Of a stretch of DNA of 64,000 nt, positions 7,739-16,554 are shown piece by piece. The position numbers and the translations under genes were made by a program. The notes beneath the pieces were generated by a model. That model saw only the letters and a list, made by a program, of their open reading frames with translations. It was not told the DNA's origin and made no database searches. This stretch comes from Duganella sp. SG902. Lineage in GTDB: Bacteria > Pseudomonadota > Gammaproteobacteria > Burkholderiales > Burkholderiaceae_D. The stretch covers positions 434,001 to 498,000 of the forward strand of contig NZ_JABMJK010000004.1 in NCBI RefSeq assembly GCF_013376005.1, in the 5' to 3' direction. Every line of letters starts with the position of its first letter. Position 1 is the stretch's first letter.

Positions 7739-8989
7739 ATGTTTGGTGCCAAGGTCCGGGGACTACGCTGGTGGATGATCGGCTTGATCATGCTGGGCGC
7801 GGTCATTAATTATCTGACGCGCAGCACGCTGGCGGTCGCGGCGCCGACGCTGCTCACTGAACTCCATATCTCCACCAAGGAGTATTCGTACATCACAGCC
7901 GCCTTCCAGGGCATGATCATGCTGCAGCCGCTGTGCGGCTATGTGCTCGATGTGATCGGCCTGAAACTCGGCTTCGCCATGTTCGCCGCGGCCTGGTCGG
8001 TCATCTGCATGTTTCACGGCATGGCCACCAATTGGCAGACGCTGGCGGTCCTGCGCGGCTTGCTCGGCCTGGCCGAGGGCTCGGCCAATCCGGCCGGCAT
8101 GAAGGCGGTGTCGATCTGGTTCCCGGCCAAGGAGCGCGGCATGGCCGGCGGTATTTTCAATATCGGCGCTTCGTTCGGTTCGATGCTGGCGCCGCCGCTG
8201 GTGGTGTGGGCGATTCTGCACTATAACTGGCAGTCGGCTTTCGTGATCACCGGCGCGCTCGGCTTGATCTGGGTGGCGCTGTGGCTGCTGCTGTACGATG
8301 CGCCGGCGCGCCATCGCCGCCTGTCGGCCGAGGAGGCGCAACATATCGCCGCCGGCCAGGAGCAGCATCTGGAAGGCGACGGCAAGCGTCCTTCCATCCT
8401 CAGTATTCTCAAGATGCGCAATTTCTGGGGTATCGCGCTGCCGCGTTTCCTGGCCGATCCGGCCTGGGGCACGCTGTCGTTCTGGGTGCCGCTGTACCTG
8501 ACCACGGTGCGCCATTTCGATCTGGCGCAGATCGCGATGTTCGCCTGGCTGCCTTTCCTCGCCGCCGATCTGGGTTGCCTGTTCGGGCCGGTCGTGGTGC
8601 TGGCCTTGCAGAAGCGCGGCGTGCGCCTGATTAACGCGCGGCGCGGCGCTTTCACGCTGGGGGCGACGATGATGATGGGCGTGGCCTTCGTCGGCTACGT
8701 CGATAGCCCTTACGCGGCGATCGCCTTGCTGAGCCTGGCCGGCTTCGCGCACCAGACGCTGTCGGTCACGGTGATTACCATGTCGTCCGACCTGTTCCGC
8801 CGCAACGAGGTGGCGACGGTGGCCGGCATGTGCGGCACCTTCGGCAATTTCGGCCTGCTGCTGTTTTCGCTGCTGATCGGCGGCCTGATGGCCACCGTGG
8901 GTTATACGCCTTTCTTCATCAGCCTGGCCGTGCTGGATCTGGTGGCGGCGCTGTTGCTTTGGACTTTGGTACGAGAAAAAACCGCATGA
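7739..8989 (+). CDS. MFS transporter, hexuronate/anion-cation symporter type
   Basis: A 416-residue, 12-helix major facilitator protein resembling the ACS branch (ExuT-like). Features are the N-terminal WWMIGLIMLGAVINYLTRSTLAVAAP and LRGLLGLAEGSANPAGMKAVSIWFP segments and the ERGMAGGIFNIGASFGSMLAPP loop. The ATG at 7739 gives the usual short N-terminus; an upstream in-frame extension to 7592 would cross the repeat and the promoter. Its stop overlaps the start of the GH43 gene (ATGA), so the two are co-translated. The pairing suggests import of sugars or uronates released from xylan, but the substrate cannot be read from the sequence. Confidence 0.85.
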   Translation: MFGAKVRGLRWWMIGLIMLGAVINYLTRSTLAVAAPTLLTELHISTKEYSYITAAFQGMIMLQPLCGYVLDVIGLKLGFAMFAAAWSVICMFHGMATNWQTLAVLRGLLGLAEGSANPAGMKAVSIWFPAKERGMAGGIFNIGASFGSMLAPPLVVWAILHYNWQSAFVITGALGLIWVALWLLLYDAPARHRRLSAEEAQHIAAGQEQHLEGDGKRPSILSILKMRNFWGIALPRFLADPAWGTLSFWVPLYLTTVRHFDLAQIAMFAWLPFLAADLGCLFGPVVVLALQKRGVRLINARRGAFTLGATMMMGVAFVGYVDSPYAAIALLSLAGFAHQTLSVTVITMSSDLFRRNEVATVAGMCGTFGNFGLLLFSLLIGGLMATVGYTPFFISLAVLDLVAALLLWTLVREKTA

Positions 8990-10713
8990 TTCAGAATCCC
9001 ATCCTCACCGGCTTCAATCCCGATCCCTCCATCGTGCGCGTGGGCGACGATTATTACATCGCGACTTCCACCTTCGAGTGGTATCCGGGCGTGCAGATTC
9101 ATCATTCGCGCGATCTGGTCAACTGGCGCCTGCTGACGCGCCCGCTCACGCGCGCCAGCCAGCTCAATATGCTGGGCGCGCCGGATTCGTGCGGCGTGTG
9201 GGCGCCGTGCCTCACCTATGCGGATGGCTTGTTCTGGCTGATCTACACCGACGTCAAGCGTTACGGCCGCACCTCGACCGGGGGCGCCGCCGGCGGCGCG
9301 TCCCTGCGCGATTTCCACAACTATCTGGTGACCAGCCCCAGCATCGAGGGGCCGTGGTCCGATCCGGTGTACCTCAACAGCAGCGGTTTCGATCCCTCGC
9401 TGTTCCATGACGACGATGGCCGCAAGTATGTGCTCAACCAGCTGTGGGATCACCGTCCCGGCAGCAACCGCTTCGCCGGCATCGTGCTGCAGGAGTATGC
9501 GGACGGCAAGCTGATCGGCAAGCGCGAGAATATTTTCAAGGGCACACCCCACGGGCTGACCGAAGGGCCGCACCTGTACAAGCGCGACGGCTATTACTAT
9601 CTGCTGACGGCGGAGGGCGGCACTGGCTGGAATCACGGTGTCACCATGGCGCGTTCGCGCAATCTACTGGGGCCGTATGAGCTGCATCCCGACGTGACCA
9701 TTCTCAGCGCGCGCCATCGGCCGGATGTGGCGCTGCAGCGGGCGGGGCACGGCGATCTGGTGGAGACGCCGGACGGGCAAACCTATATGGTCTACCTGTG
9801 CGGCCGGCCGCTGCGCAATCGCGGCACCTGCACGCTGGGCCGCGAGACGGCGATCCAGCCGATGGTGTGGGGCGAGGATGGCTGGCTGCGCACGGCCGAC
9901 GGCGCCGGCACGCCCGAGCCGCAGGCCTTGGCGCCGGCGTTGCCGGAGCATCGCTTCGCGCAAGCGCCGGCGCGCGAGGATTTCGACGCGCCACGACTGC
10001 CGCTGGCTTTCCAGTGGCTGCGTTCGCCGTGGCCGGAAGAGTTGTTCAGCCTGAGCGCGCGGCCCGGACACCTGCGCCTGTTCGGCCGCGAGACGCTGGG
10101 TAGCCAGTTCCGCCAGGCGCTGGTGGCGCGCCGTCAGCAGTCGCATTGCTACAGCGCGGGTACGCTGGTGGAGTTCGAGCCCGAGCATTATCAGCAGCAG
10201 GCTGGACTGGTGTGCTACTACGGCGCGGCCAAGTTCCATTATCTCTACATCACGCATGATGACGAGGTGGGCAAGCATTTGCGCGTGATGAGCAGCCTGC
10301 CCAATCATGTGCAGACCGACGCCTTCACCACGCCGATCGCGCTGCCGTCAGGCGTGCCGGTGGAGTTGCGTGTGGAGGTCGATGAAGAGCGCCTGTACTT
10401 CGGCTATCGCCTGGATGGCGGCGACTGGCAATGGCTGCCGCAGCAGTTCGATGCGAGCATTCTGTCCGACGAAGCCAATGCGCCGGGGCAGCCCAACTTC
10501 ACGGGCGCCTTTGTCGGCATGGCTTGCCAGGATATGGCGGGAACGGGCCTGCACGCGGACTTCGATTACTTCGACTATCGCGAGCGGCCGTTTTGCCTCG
10601 ACCCGCGACGTGTTAGCGACGAGGCTGAAACAGCGCACAAGCCCGCCAGCAGCATCGCGGCCGTGGCTGGTTCGGGCACAGGCGCCGCAGGAGCGGGCGC
10701 CGGGCCGGCGTAG
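8986..10713 (+). CDS. GH43 beta-xylosidase / arabinofuranosidase
   Basis: A 575-residue protein without a signal peptide, so probably cytoplasmic. The N-terminal five-bladed GH43 domain opens with NPILTGFNPDPSIVRVGDDYY, carrying the general-base aspartate. The general-acid glutamate is in LTEGPHLYKRDG. The C-terminal half resembles the beta-sandwich domain of GH43 xylosidases. It would cleave imported xylo-oligosaccharides or remove arabinose. Start and stop overlap with the MFS gene (ATGA) supports a two-gene operon. Odd: the final 30-40 residues, ending in an alanine/glycine-rich tail, are encoded opposite the end of the PEP-CTERM gene (139-nt tail-to-tail overlap). The native end may have been lost. 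Confidence 0.9.
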   Translation: MIQNPILTGFNPDPSIVRVGDDYYIATSTFEWYPGVQIHHSRDLVNWRLLTRPLTRASQLNMLGAPDSCGVWAPCLTYADGLFWLIYTDVKRYGRTSTGGAAGGASLRDFHNYLVTSPSIEGPWSDPVYLNSSGFDPSLFHDDDGRKYVLNQLWDHRPGSNRFAGIVLQEYADGKLIGKRENIFKGTPHGLTEGPHLYKRDGYYYLLTAEGGTGWNHGVTMARSRNLLGPYELHPDVTILSARHRPDVALQRAGHGDLVETPDGQTYMVYLCGRPLRNRGTCTLGRETAIQPMVWGEDGWLRTADGAGTPEPQALAPALPEHRFAQAPAREDFDAPRLPLAFQWLRSPWPEELFSLSARPGHLRLFGRETLGSQFRQALVARRQQSHCYSAGTLVEFEPEHYQQQAGLVCYYGAAKFHYLYITHDDEVGKHLRVMSSLPNHVQTDAFTTPIALPSGVPVELRVEVDEERLYFGYRLDGGDWQWLPQQFDASILSDEANAPGQPNFTGAFVGMACQDMAGTGLHADFDYFDYRERPFCLDPRRVSDEAETAHKPASSIAAVAGSGTGAAGAGAGPA

Positions 10714-11189
10714 GTGCGGAAGGTGTAGTCGAACTGGGCGAATGGGGTGTAGTCGTTGGCGTAGGCCATGCCGTGCTGGTAGTCGTTCAGCGAGCCGCCG
10801 AGGATGAAGTAGGGGATGTCGCCGCTGAAGGTGAGGTAGTAGGTTTTGCCCGCCTCGGCTTTGACCGGCGTCCAGAAGGTGTCCACCCACAAGGTGCCCA
10901 TGCCGCGTGCCTCGCCTTCGGCCAGCTTGGTGCCGCCCTGCGTGGGCAAGCCGTCCCATAGTGCGATGGTGACCGGGCCGCTTTCCTCGGTCTGCCACAG
11001 CTGCACGCCGGCGCCGCTGATGGTCGCGGCCTCGGTCTGGAACGATTGCGCCAGGCCGGGTTGGTACAGGCCCGCCATCTTGGTGGCTTTTTCCGGCTGG
11101 TTTTGGTCGATGGTGTTTTGTGCGGCGGCCGGCAGCGCGCTGAGCACGAGGCTGCCGGCGAGCAGGCACGAACAGGTAAGCAGACGCAT
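10575..11189 (-). CDS. PEP-CTERM sorting-domain protein
   Basis: A 204-residue secreted protein: signal peptide MRLLTCSCLLAGSLVLSALPAAA, a beta-rich middle with WQTEESGPVTIALWDGLPTQGG, then a C-terminal sorting signal made of VPEPATAAMLLAGLCAV (motif plus transmembrane stretch) and a basic tail. PEP-CTERM proteins are processed by an exosortase and usually reach the outer surface together with an exopolysaccharide (family knowledge). The ATG at 11189 follows a GAGGAGAAG ribosome binding site. Its 3' end overlaps the GH43 gene on the other strand by 139 nt. No exosortase gene is in the window. The function of the middle domain is unknown; it resembles choice-of-anchor type domains. Confidence 0.82.
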   Translation of the reverse strand: MRLLTCSCLLAGSLVLSALPAAAQNTIDQNQPEKATKMAGLYQPGLAQSFQTEAATISGAGVQLWQTEESGPVTIALWDGLPTQGGTKLAEGEARGMGTLWVDTFWTPVKAEAGKTYYLTFSGDIPYFILGGSLNDYQHGMAYANDYTPFAQFDYTFRTYAGPAPAPAAPVPEPATAAMLLAGLCAVSASSLTRRGSRQNGRSR

Positions 11190-11291
11190 GGACTTCTCCT
11201 CGTGAATGTTGGAAATTTTTCTTGCAGGAGAGTTAAGTCTATTGCTGCTCAGTCCGGCACAATGTGCGTTTGCTAACACCGGCGCCATGAT

Positions 11292-11687
11292 TTATTTTTT
11301 CTTTTCCGCCTCCATTTTCTTCGCCAGCGCAATGGTCTCTTCTGCCAGCTTGACGACTTGAGCCTGGAAGACAGCGGTTTCCTTGCCAGTTTCGAACGTG
11401 GCCCGCATGTTGGCGTAGAGCGCGGCATTGGTGGCCGAGATGCCCAGCACGGCCGCCAGCACACTGCTGATGGCGGTGACGATGATGGTGCTGCGTAAGC
11501 TGCGGATTTCCGCCCGGATTTCCGCCAGCATGGCTTCGATCCGGTCCATGCGGGCCTCGGATGCTTGATGGTGCGCGTCCGCAATTCTTTGCCGCTCGTC
11601 AATTAATTTGACGAAATTGGCGAACGTCGTTTCTACTGACGTTATCCGACAGCCCATTGTGGCTTCGATGTTGGTTGACAGAGTCAT
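11292..11687 (-). CDS. Small coiled-coil membrane protein, unknown
   Basis: A 131-residue protein. Residues about 20-65 are charged and heptad-like (FANFVKLIDERQRIADAHHQ, then RMDRIEAMLAEIRAEIRSLR), followed by one transmembrane helix (TIIVTAISSVLAAVLGISA). A second charged helix ends in EKKK. This layout is common in small inner-membrane scaffold or phage-derived proteins, but no family is recognised. Its start at 11687 faces the promoter of the SGNH-GH74 unit across a divergent intergenic region. A later ATG (MGCRIT) is possible. Confidence 0.6.
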   Translation of the reverse strand: MTLSTNIEATMGCRITSVETTFANFVKLIDERQRIADAHHQASEARMDRIEAMLAEIRAEIRSLRSTIIVTAISSVLAAVLGISATNAALYANMRATFETGKETAVFQAQVVKLAEETIALAKKMEAEKKK

Positions 11688-11746
11688 GAATGGTTAGACC
11701 TCCCATGCCCGACAAGTTCGGTCCGCTGTCAATATTATTGCGTCGG

Positions 11747-11791
11747 TTGGTGAATTTCGTAATTGCAGCGCGTGGCTGGTGCCAGCACAAT
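11747..11791 (+). promoter_or_regulatory. Candidate XylR-type promoter A (SGNH-GH74 unit)
   Basis: The 20-nt site TTGGTGAATTTCGTAATTGC lies at 11747-11766. Its end overlaps a -35-like TTGCAG (11763-11768), followed by a 17-nt spacer and a -10-like CACAAT (11786-11791). The same arrangement with identical spacing occurs at 16493, 21410 and 35869. The start codon follows about 30 nt after the -10. Confidence 0.72.
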
Positions 11792-11822
11792 GGTGCGCAT
11801 AAAAATCCCTGAGACATTTCCC

Positions 11823-13259
11823 ATGCATATCCGCCTTGCCGCCGCCCTGGCTGTCTTGTCCTCGTCCGCGTTCGCGGCGCCCAGCGATCTGAACGTCTAT
11901 GCCGGCCATCCGCTCGCGTCCGGCCGCATCAGCATTTCCGACGCCGACTCCAGCAAGACCCTGGAGGGCGACAAGGTCGAGATCGCCAACCTGCCCAAGG
12001 AGCCGGAGAAGGTGATCGCGGTCAGCAAGTCGGCCAAGGCGAAGAAGGGCGATGCGCTCACGTTGAACTGGAACAAGGCCTGGTATGCCAGCCTGCGGGT
12101 GCAGGGCGGCAAGCCGGTCGATCTGCGGCCCTACCTGGCCAAGGGCGTGCTGGCGCTGGACCTCAATGTGGATGAGCTGTCCGAGGGCGGCCTGAGCTTC
12201 CGCCTCAGCTGCGGCGAGAATTGCGAGCGCAGCGTGCCTTACGTGATCCCCGCGCGCGCGGCGGCCGGCAAGGGCTGGCAGCACCTGGTGATGTCAGCCA
12301 GCTGCTTCTATCGCGAGGGCGACGATTTCAGCAAGATCACCCAGCCGTTCGAACTGAACGGCACCGGCAAGGGCAAGGTCGCCATCGCCAACATCAAGTA
12401 TCAAATGACCGGCAAGCCCAACGTCAGCTGCCCGGATTACAAAACCGTATCCGTCACGCCGGACAAGCTGAACGAGTCGTGGTCGATCAGCTGGTGGACG
12501 CCGCGCCACGAGAAGAAGCTGGCCGAGGCCAAGCAACTCGGCAAGAGCGCGCAGGTGGTGTTCATCGGCGATTCCATCACCGAGGGCTGGGAAAAGAGCG
12601 GCGCGCCGATCTGGGACCGCTATTACAAACCACTCAACGGCATCGCGCTCGGCTTTGGCGGCGACCGCACCGAGAACGTGCTGTGGCGCCTGCTACACGG
12701 CGAGGTGGACAGCCTCGACCCGAAAGTCGCGGTGCTCATGTTCGGCACCAATAACACGGGCCACCGCCAGGAAGATCCGAAGACCACCGCGGCCGGCATC
12801 AAGCGCAATATCGAGGAACTGCGCAAGCGCCTGCCGAACACCAAGATCCTGCTGCTGGCGATTTTCCCGCGCGGCGAAAAGCCGGACGACAACCTGCGCC
12901 AGATTAACGACAAGGTCAACGCCATCATCGCCGGTTACGCCGACAACCAGAAGGTGTTCTTCGCCAACATCAACCAGGCTTTCCTGCAACCGGATGGCTC
13001 GCTGTCGCGCGACATCATGCCGGACCTGCTGCACCCGAACGAGAAGGGCTACGAGATCTGGGCCAAGGCCATGGCGCCGGAACTGGCCAAGCTGCTGCCG
13101 GCGGCCGCGCAGTACGCGTGGGATAACGTGTCGATCGGCGGCAGCGGCTTTGTCTCGGGACTGGTCACCAGCAAGACCGAGCCGGGATTGATCTACGCCC
13201 GCACCGACGTCGGCGGCGCCTATCGCTGGGACGTAAAAAAAAACGCTGGATTCCGCTGA
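11823..13259 (+). CDS. SGNH esterase with ExoP-type domain, running into truncated GH74 start
   Basis: A 478-residue secreted protein with signal peptide MHIRLAAALAVLSSSAFAAP. Residues about 100-220 resemble the galactose-binding-like C-terminal domain of ExoP glucosidases (GVLALDLNVDE, RLSCGENCERS). An SGNH/GDSL hydrolase follows, with GDSIT (serine), GFGGDRTENVLWRL, LMFGTNN and the DLLHPNEKGY aspartate/histidine. This suggests a carbohydrate acetyl esterase, plausibly acting on acetylated xyloglucan. After AAAQYAW the frame enters the N-terminus of a GH74 xyloglucanase, including the catalytic RTDVGG aspartate (D462). It then stops at TGA 13257-13259, just beyond a run of nine adenines. The rest of GH74 continues in the next frame. 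Confidence 0.85.
   Translation: MHIRLAAALAVLSSSAFAAPSDLNVYAGHPLASGRISISDADSSKTLEGDKVEIANLPKEPEKVIAVSKSAKAKKGDALTLNWNKAWYASLRVQGGKPVDLRPYLAKGVLALDLNVDELSEGGLSFRLSCGENCERSVPYVIPARAAAGKGWQHLVMSASCFYREGDDFSKITQPFELNGTGKGKVAIANIKYQMTGKPNVSCPDYKTVSVTPDKLNESWSISWWTPRHEKKLAEAKQLGKSAQVVFIGDSITEGWEKSGAPIWDRYYKPLNGIALGFGGDRTENVLWRLLHGEVDSLDPKVAVLMFGTNNTGHRQEDPKTTAAGIKRNIEELRKRLPNTKILLLAIFPRGEKPDDNLRQINDKVNAIIAGYADNQKVFFANINQAFLQPDGSLSRDIMPDLLHPNEKGYEIWAKAMAPELAKLLPAAAQYAWDNVSIGGSGFVSGLVTSKTEPGLIYARTDVGGAYRWDVKKNAGFR
13235..13243 (+). other. A9 run at frameshift between esterase-GH74 halves
   Basis: Nine consecutive adenines, unusual in this GC-rich DNA, sit exactly where the GH74 reading frame changes. 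Ten (or seven) adenines would restore one frame, giving the expected RWIPLMDWV block after the run. It is either a homopolymer length error, a real frameshift mutation, or a slippage site that makes both the short and the fused protein. Confidence 0.75.
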
Positions 13260-15139
13260 TGGATTGGGTGTCCGATAAGGACACCGGCCTGCTCGGCATT
13301 GAATCGCTGGCGATCGATCCTTCATCGCCCAACAAGCTCTACATGTCCGCCGGCATCGCCTACCTCAACGGCGGCGCCAGCGCCATCCTCAAGTCGGACG
13401 ACTACGGCCAGACCTTCCAGCGCATCGACGTCACCAGCCAGTTCAAGGTGCACGGCAACGGCATGGGACGCGGCAACGGCGAGAAGCTGCAGGTCGATCC
13501 CGCCAACGGCAAGATCCTCTACATCGGCACGCGCGCCAACGGCTTGTTCAAGAGCACCGACGAGGGCCTGACCTGGCGGCGTCTCGACGGCCTGGACGTC
13601 ACCACCACCAACAACCACAACGGCATCAGCTTCGTGCTGCTGGACGGCGGCAAGATCTACGCCGGCGTTTCGCGCTATGGCGACAATATGTATATGTCCG
13701 CCGACGGCGGCAACACCTTCACGCTGATGCGGGGCGGCCCCGCCAGGCTGATGCCGCATCGCGCGGTGGTGGCCAACGGCAAGCTGGTGGTGACCTTCGC
13801 GCAGGGGGCCGGTCCGCACGCGGACAAGGCCAAGGGCGAGGCGCTGGAGGAGGGCGGCGTGTGGCAATACGATATCGCCAGCGGCCGCTGGGCCGACATC
13901 TCGCCGCCGCTCAACCGCGCCTACGCCGGTATCACCGTCGCGCCCGACAATCCGCAGCGCATGGTGGTGTCCACCATTTCCTATTACCAGATGCGCGGCG
14001 GCATCGGCGACCAGTTCTATGAAACGCTGGACGGCGGCAAGAGCTGGAAAAGCATCGTCGCCAACGGCGTGCAGATCGACGCGAACGGCGTCAGCTGGAT
14101 TGCCGGCAGCTTCATCCACTGGACCGCCAGCATCGAGTTCGATCCGTTCGACAGCAAGCGCCTGATGACGGTGTCCGGCAACGGCGTGTTCGTCTCCACC
14201 GACATCCATGCCGACAAGCCGGTGTGGAAGTTCGAGGACATGGGGCTGGAGGAATCGGTGCCGCTGAACCTGGTCAGCATCCCCGGCGGGCCGGTGATTT
14301 CCGCCATTGGCGACTACGACGGCTTCCGCCACACCGACGTGACGCAGTACGCGCCGATCCACACGCCGACCATGGGCACCACCTGGGGCCTGGACTACGC
14401 GGCGCAACAGCCGAACGTGGTGGTGCGCGCCGGCACGTCGATGTATATCTCGCACGACATGGCGCTGAGCTGGAAGAAGACCGCCACCATGCGCGGCATC
14501 AAGGGCCAGGTGGCCTTGAGCGCCGATGGCAAGGTCATCGTGCACTGCCCGGAGCAATCCACCACCTGCCACCGCAGCACGGACGAGGGCGCGACCTGGA
14601 GCGAGGTGCGCGGCCTGCATACCGAACGCGGCCGCGCCGTCGCCGACCCGGTCAACCCGCGCAAGTTCTACGCGCTGGCCGGCGACCGTCTGCTGGTGAG
14701 CACCGACGGCGGCGCCAGCTTCGCGCCGTCGGCCGCGGTGCTGGCCACGGCCAAGGGCTCGAAAGCCGTGCGCGCGGTGCCGGGGCGCGAGGGCGATGTC
14801 TGGGTGGCGCTGTACGACGGCGGCCTGGTCCGCAGCACCGACTCCGGCGCCAACTTCAGTCGACTGAATGTTGTCAGCTATGCAGCGGCGGTCGGCTTCG
14901 GCAAGGCCGCGCCGGGCGCGGACTACCCCACGGTCTACATCTGGGGCGACGTCGGCGGCGTGCGCGGCGTGTTCCGCTCCACCGATCGCGGCGCCTCCTG
15001 GTTGCGCATCAACGATGACCAGCACCAGTACGGCGGTCCCGGCGACGCCCAGTTCGTGATCGGCGACATGAACACCTTTGGCGTGGTTTACATGAGCACG
15101 GCCGGTCGCGGCATCGTGTTCGGCAAGCCGAAAACGTAA
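13259..15139 (+). CDS. GH74 xyloglucanase, main part (frameshifted from upstream gene)
   Basis: A 626-residue open frame covering nearly all of a GH74 endo-xyloglucanase: two beta-propellers with repeated sialidase/BNR-like motifs (KSDDYGQTF, KSTDEGLTWRRL, MSADGGNTF, SSTDRG-like). The general-acid region AIGDYDGFRHTD carries D352. The matching general-base aspartate (RTDVGG) is encoded in the upstream frame, so this half alone should be inactive. The ATG at 13259 lies inside the expected PLMDWV block and is not a true N-terminus; it lacks a signal peptide. GH74 enzymes cut the xyloglucan backbone. A full second GH74 is at 36211-38445. Confidence 0.85.
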   Translation: MDWVSDKDTGLLGIESLAIDPSSPNKLYMSAGIAYLNGGASAILKSDDYGQTFQRIDVTSQFKVHGNGMGRGNGEKLQVDPANGKILYIGTRANGLFKSTDEGLTWRRLDGLDVTTTNNHNGISFVLLDGGKIYAGVSRYGDNMYMSADGGNTFTLMRGGPARLMPHRAVVANGKLVVTFAQGAGPHADKAKGEALEEGGVWQYDIASGRWADISPPLNRAYAGITVAPDNPQRMVVSTISYYQMRGGIGDQFYETLDGGKSWKSIVANGVQIDANGVSWIAGSFIHWTASIEFDPFDSKRLMTVSGNGVFVSTDIHADKPVWKFEDMGLEESVPLNLVSIPGGPVISAIGDYDGFRHTDVTQYAPIHTPTMGTTWGLDYAAQQPNVVVRAGTSMYISHDMALSWKKTATMRGIKGQVALSADGKVIVHCPEQSTTCHRSTDEGATWSEVRGLHTERGRAVADPVNPRKFYALAGDRLLVSTDGGASFAPSAAVLATAKGSKAVRAVPGREGDVWVALYDGGLVRSTDSGANFSRLNVVSYAAAVGFGKAAPGADYPTVYIWGDVGGVRGVFRSTDRGASWLRINDDQHQYGGPGDAQFVIGDMNTFGVVYMSTAGRGIVFGKPKT

Positions 15140-15153
15140 TTTCTTTAAAGAAT

Positions 15154-15173
15154 TTAGTCAATTTCGTTATGGA
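15154..15173 (+). promoter_or_regulatory. Divergent copy of the XylR-type site before xylR
   Basis: TTAGTCAATTTCGTTATGGA shares the central AATTTCGT-AT block with the four conserved promoter sites, but no CACAAT-like -10 is found at the standard spacing. If used, it would indicate autoregulation of xylR. Confidence 0.4.
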
Positions 15174-15258
15174 TCAAGCGAAATTTTTCATATCTGCACC
15201 ATCCGGACGCCATGTACCATCGGGACGGCCATACACGTCTTGGAACGGGGTAGTTGAT

Positions 15259-16479
15259 ATGCAGATGAAGTCACACCGGATTGCGCTGCTGTTTAATGCA
15301 AATAAGATATTCGATCGCGAAGTGATCGCGGGCATCGCCGCGTACCTGAGCTCCACGCGCGCATCCTGGGACTTGTTCCTGGAAGAGGATTTTCGACTGC
15401 GTCTGCCCGGCATCGAGCGCTGGCAGGGCGACGGCATCATCGCCGACTTCGACGACCCGGCCGTGGCCGAGGCGTTGACGCGCAGCCGCATCCCGGTGGT
15501 GGCGGTGGGCGGCTCGTACGAGAACCAGTCGGCCTATCCCGAGGACGTGCCGTACGTGGCCACCGATAACTTCAAGCTGATCAAGATGGCGCGCGATCAC
15601 CTGATCGAGGCCGGCCTGCGCCACTTCGCCATGTTCTCGCTGCCGGAGGCGCAGGAGAACCGCTGGGCGCAGGAGCGCGAGCACGCCTTCCGCGCGCTCA
15701 TGAAGCAGGACAAGATGGAGCCGCACATCTACCGCGGCCTGGGCACCAGCGCGCCGTCGTGGGACGAGGCGGTGGATCAGCAGATCAAGTGGCTGCATAG
15801 CCTGCCCAAGCCGGTCGGCATCATCGCCGTGACGGACGCGCGCGCGCGCCAGTTGATGCAGGCTTGTATCATGGCCGGCATCGCGGTGCCGGAGCAGGTG
15901 GCGCTGATCGGCATCGACAACGATCCGCTGGCGCGCATGCTGACCCGCATCCCGTTGAGCTCCGTGATCCAGGGCGCGCAGGAGATGGGCCGCACCGCCG
16001 CCCACTTGCTTGACCAGATGCTGCATGGGGTGCGCATGAGCGGCACGCGCGTGCTGGTGCCGCCTGTCGGCATCAACGTGCTGGCCTCGACCCAGCACGA
16101 GGCGCCCAAGCATCCGCACGTGATGCGCGCGCGCCACTTCATCCGCCAGTACGCCTGCCAGGGCATCAAGACGCACCAGGTGGCGGAATACGTGGGCATT
16201 TCGCGCTCGTCGCTGGAGTCCTACTTCCGGCAGGAGCTCAATTGCAGCGTGCATGATGTGATCCTGCGCTTCAAGCTCGATGCCGCCACCTCGATGCTGA
16301 CGCGCGGTGAGCGCAGCATCGCCGAGGTGGCCCTGTGTTGCGGCTTCACGTCGGTGCAGTACATGCACGCGGTGTTCAAGCGCGAGCTGGGATGCACGCC
16401 GCGCACCTACCAGGATCGCGCCATGATGGGCATCGTCGACGACGGCTCGGCGCTGCCTCCGCCTGAACTGGCGGCGTAA
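15259..16479 (+). CDS. xylR: Xylose-responsive regulator XylR (LacI-like sensor + AraC HTH)
   Basis: A 406-residue transcription factor. The N-terminal periplasmic-binding-like sensor begins HRIALLFNANKIFDREVIAG, close to the start of E. coli XylR. It also has GDGIIADFDDP, VAVGGSYEN, YVATDNFKLI and IIAVTDARARQLM. The C-terminal 100 residues hold two AraC-type helix-turn-helix motifs (QVAEYVGISRSSLESYFRQE and IAEVALCCGFTSVQYMHAVF). XylR binds D-xylose and activates xylose genes at sites next to the -35. The ATG at 15259 is chosen by homology and the upstream GGGGT; an in-frame ATG at 15169 would add 30 unrelated residues. It lies between the GH74 unit and the Weimberg genes, which carry matching promoter sites. 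Confidence 0.93.
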   Translation: MQMKSHRIALLFNANKIFDREVIAGIAAYLSSTRASWDLFLEEDFRLRLPGIERWQGDGIIADFDDPAVAEALTRSRIPVVAVGGSYENQSAYPEDVPYVATDNFKLIKMARDHLIEAGLRHFAMFSLPEAQENRWAQEREHAFRALMKQDKMEPHIYRGLGTSAPSWDEAVDQQIKWLHSLPKPVGIIAVTDARARQLMQACIMAGIAVPEQVALIGIDNDPLARMLTRIPLSSVIQGAQEMGRTAAHLLDQMLHGVRMSGTRVLVPPVGINVLASTQHEAPKHPHVMRARHFIRQYACQGIKTHQVAEYVGISRSSLESYFRQELNCSVHDVILRFKLDAATSMLTRGERSIAEVALCCGFTSVQYMHAVFKRELGCTPRTYQDRAMMGIVDDGSALPPPELAA

Positions 16480-16492
16480 ATTATGACCGCGC

Positions 16493-16537
16493 TTGGTGAT
16501 TTTCGTAATTGCGGCTAATGTTTGAGCGGGTCAAAAT
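16493..16537 (+). promoter_or_regulatory. Candidate XylR-type promoter B (Weimberg unit)
   Basis: Site TTGGTGATTTTCGTAATTGC at 16493-16512 overlaps -35 TTGCGG (16509-16514). A 17-nt spacer and -10-like CAAAAT (16532-16537) follow. The predicted RNA start near 16544 leaves only about 11 nt before the ATG at 16555. Confidence 0.72.
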
Positions 16538-16554
16538 CCTCAGCTATTCGCTAG

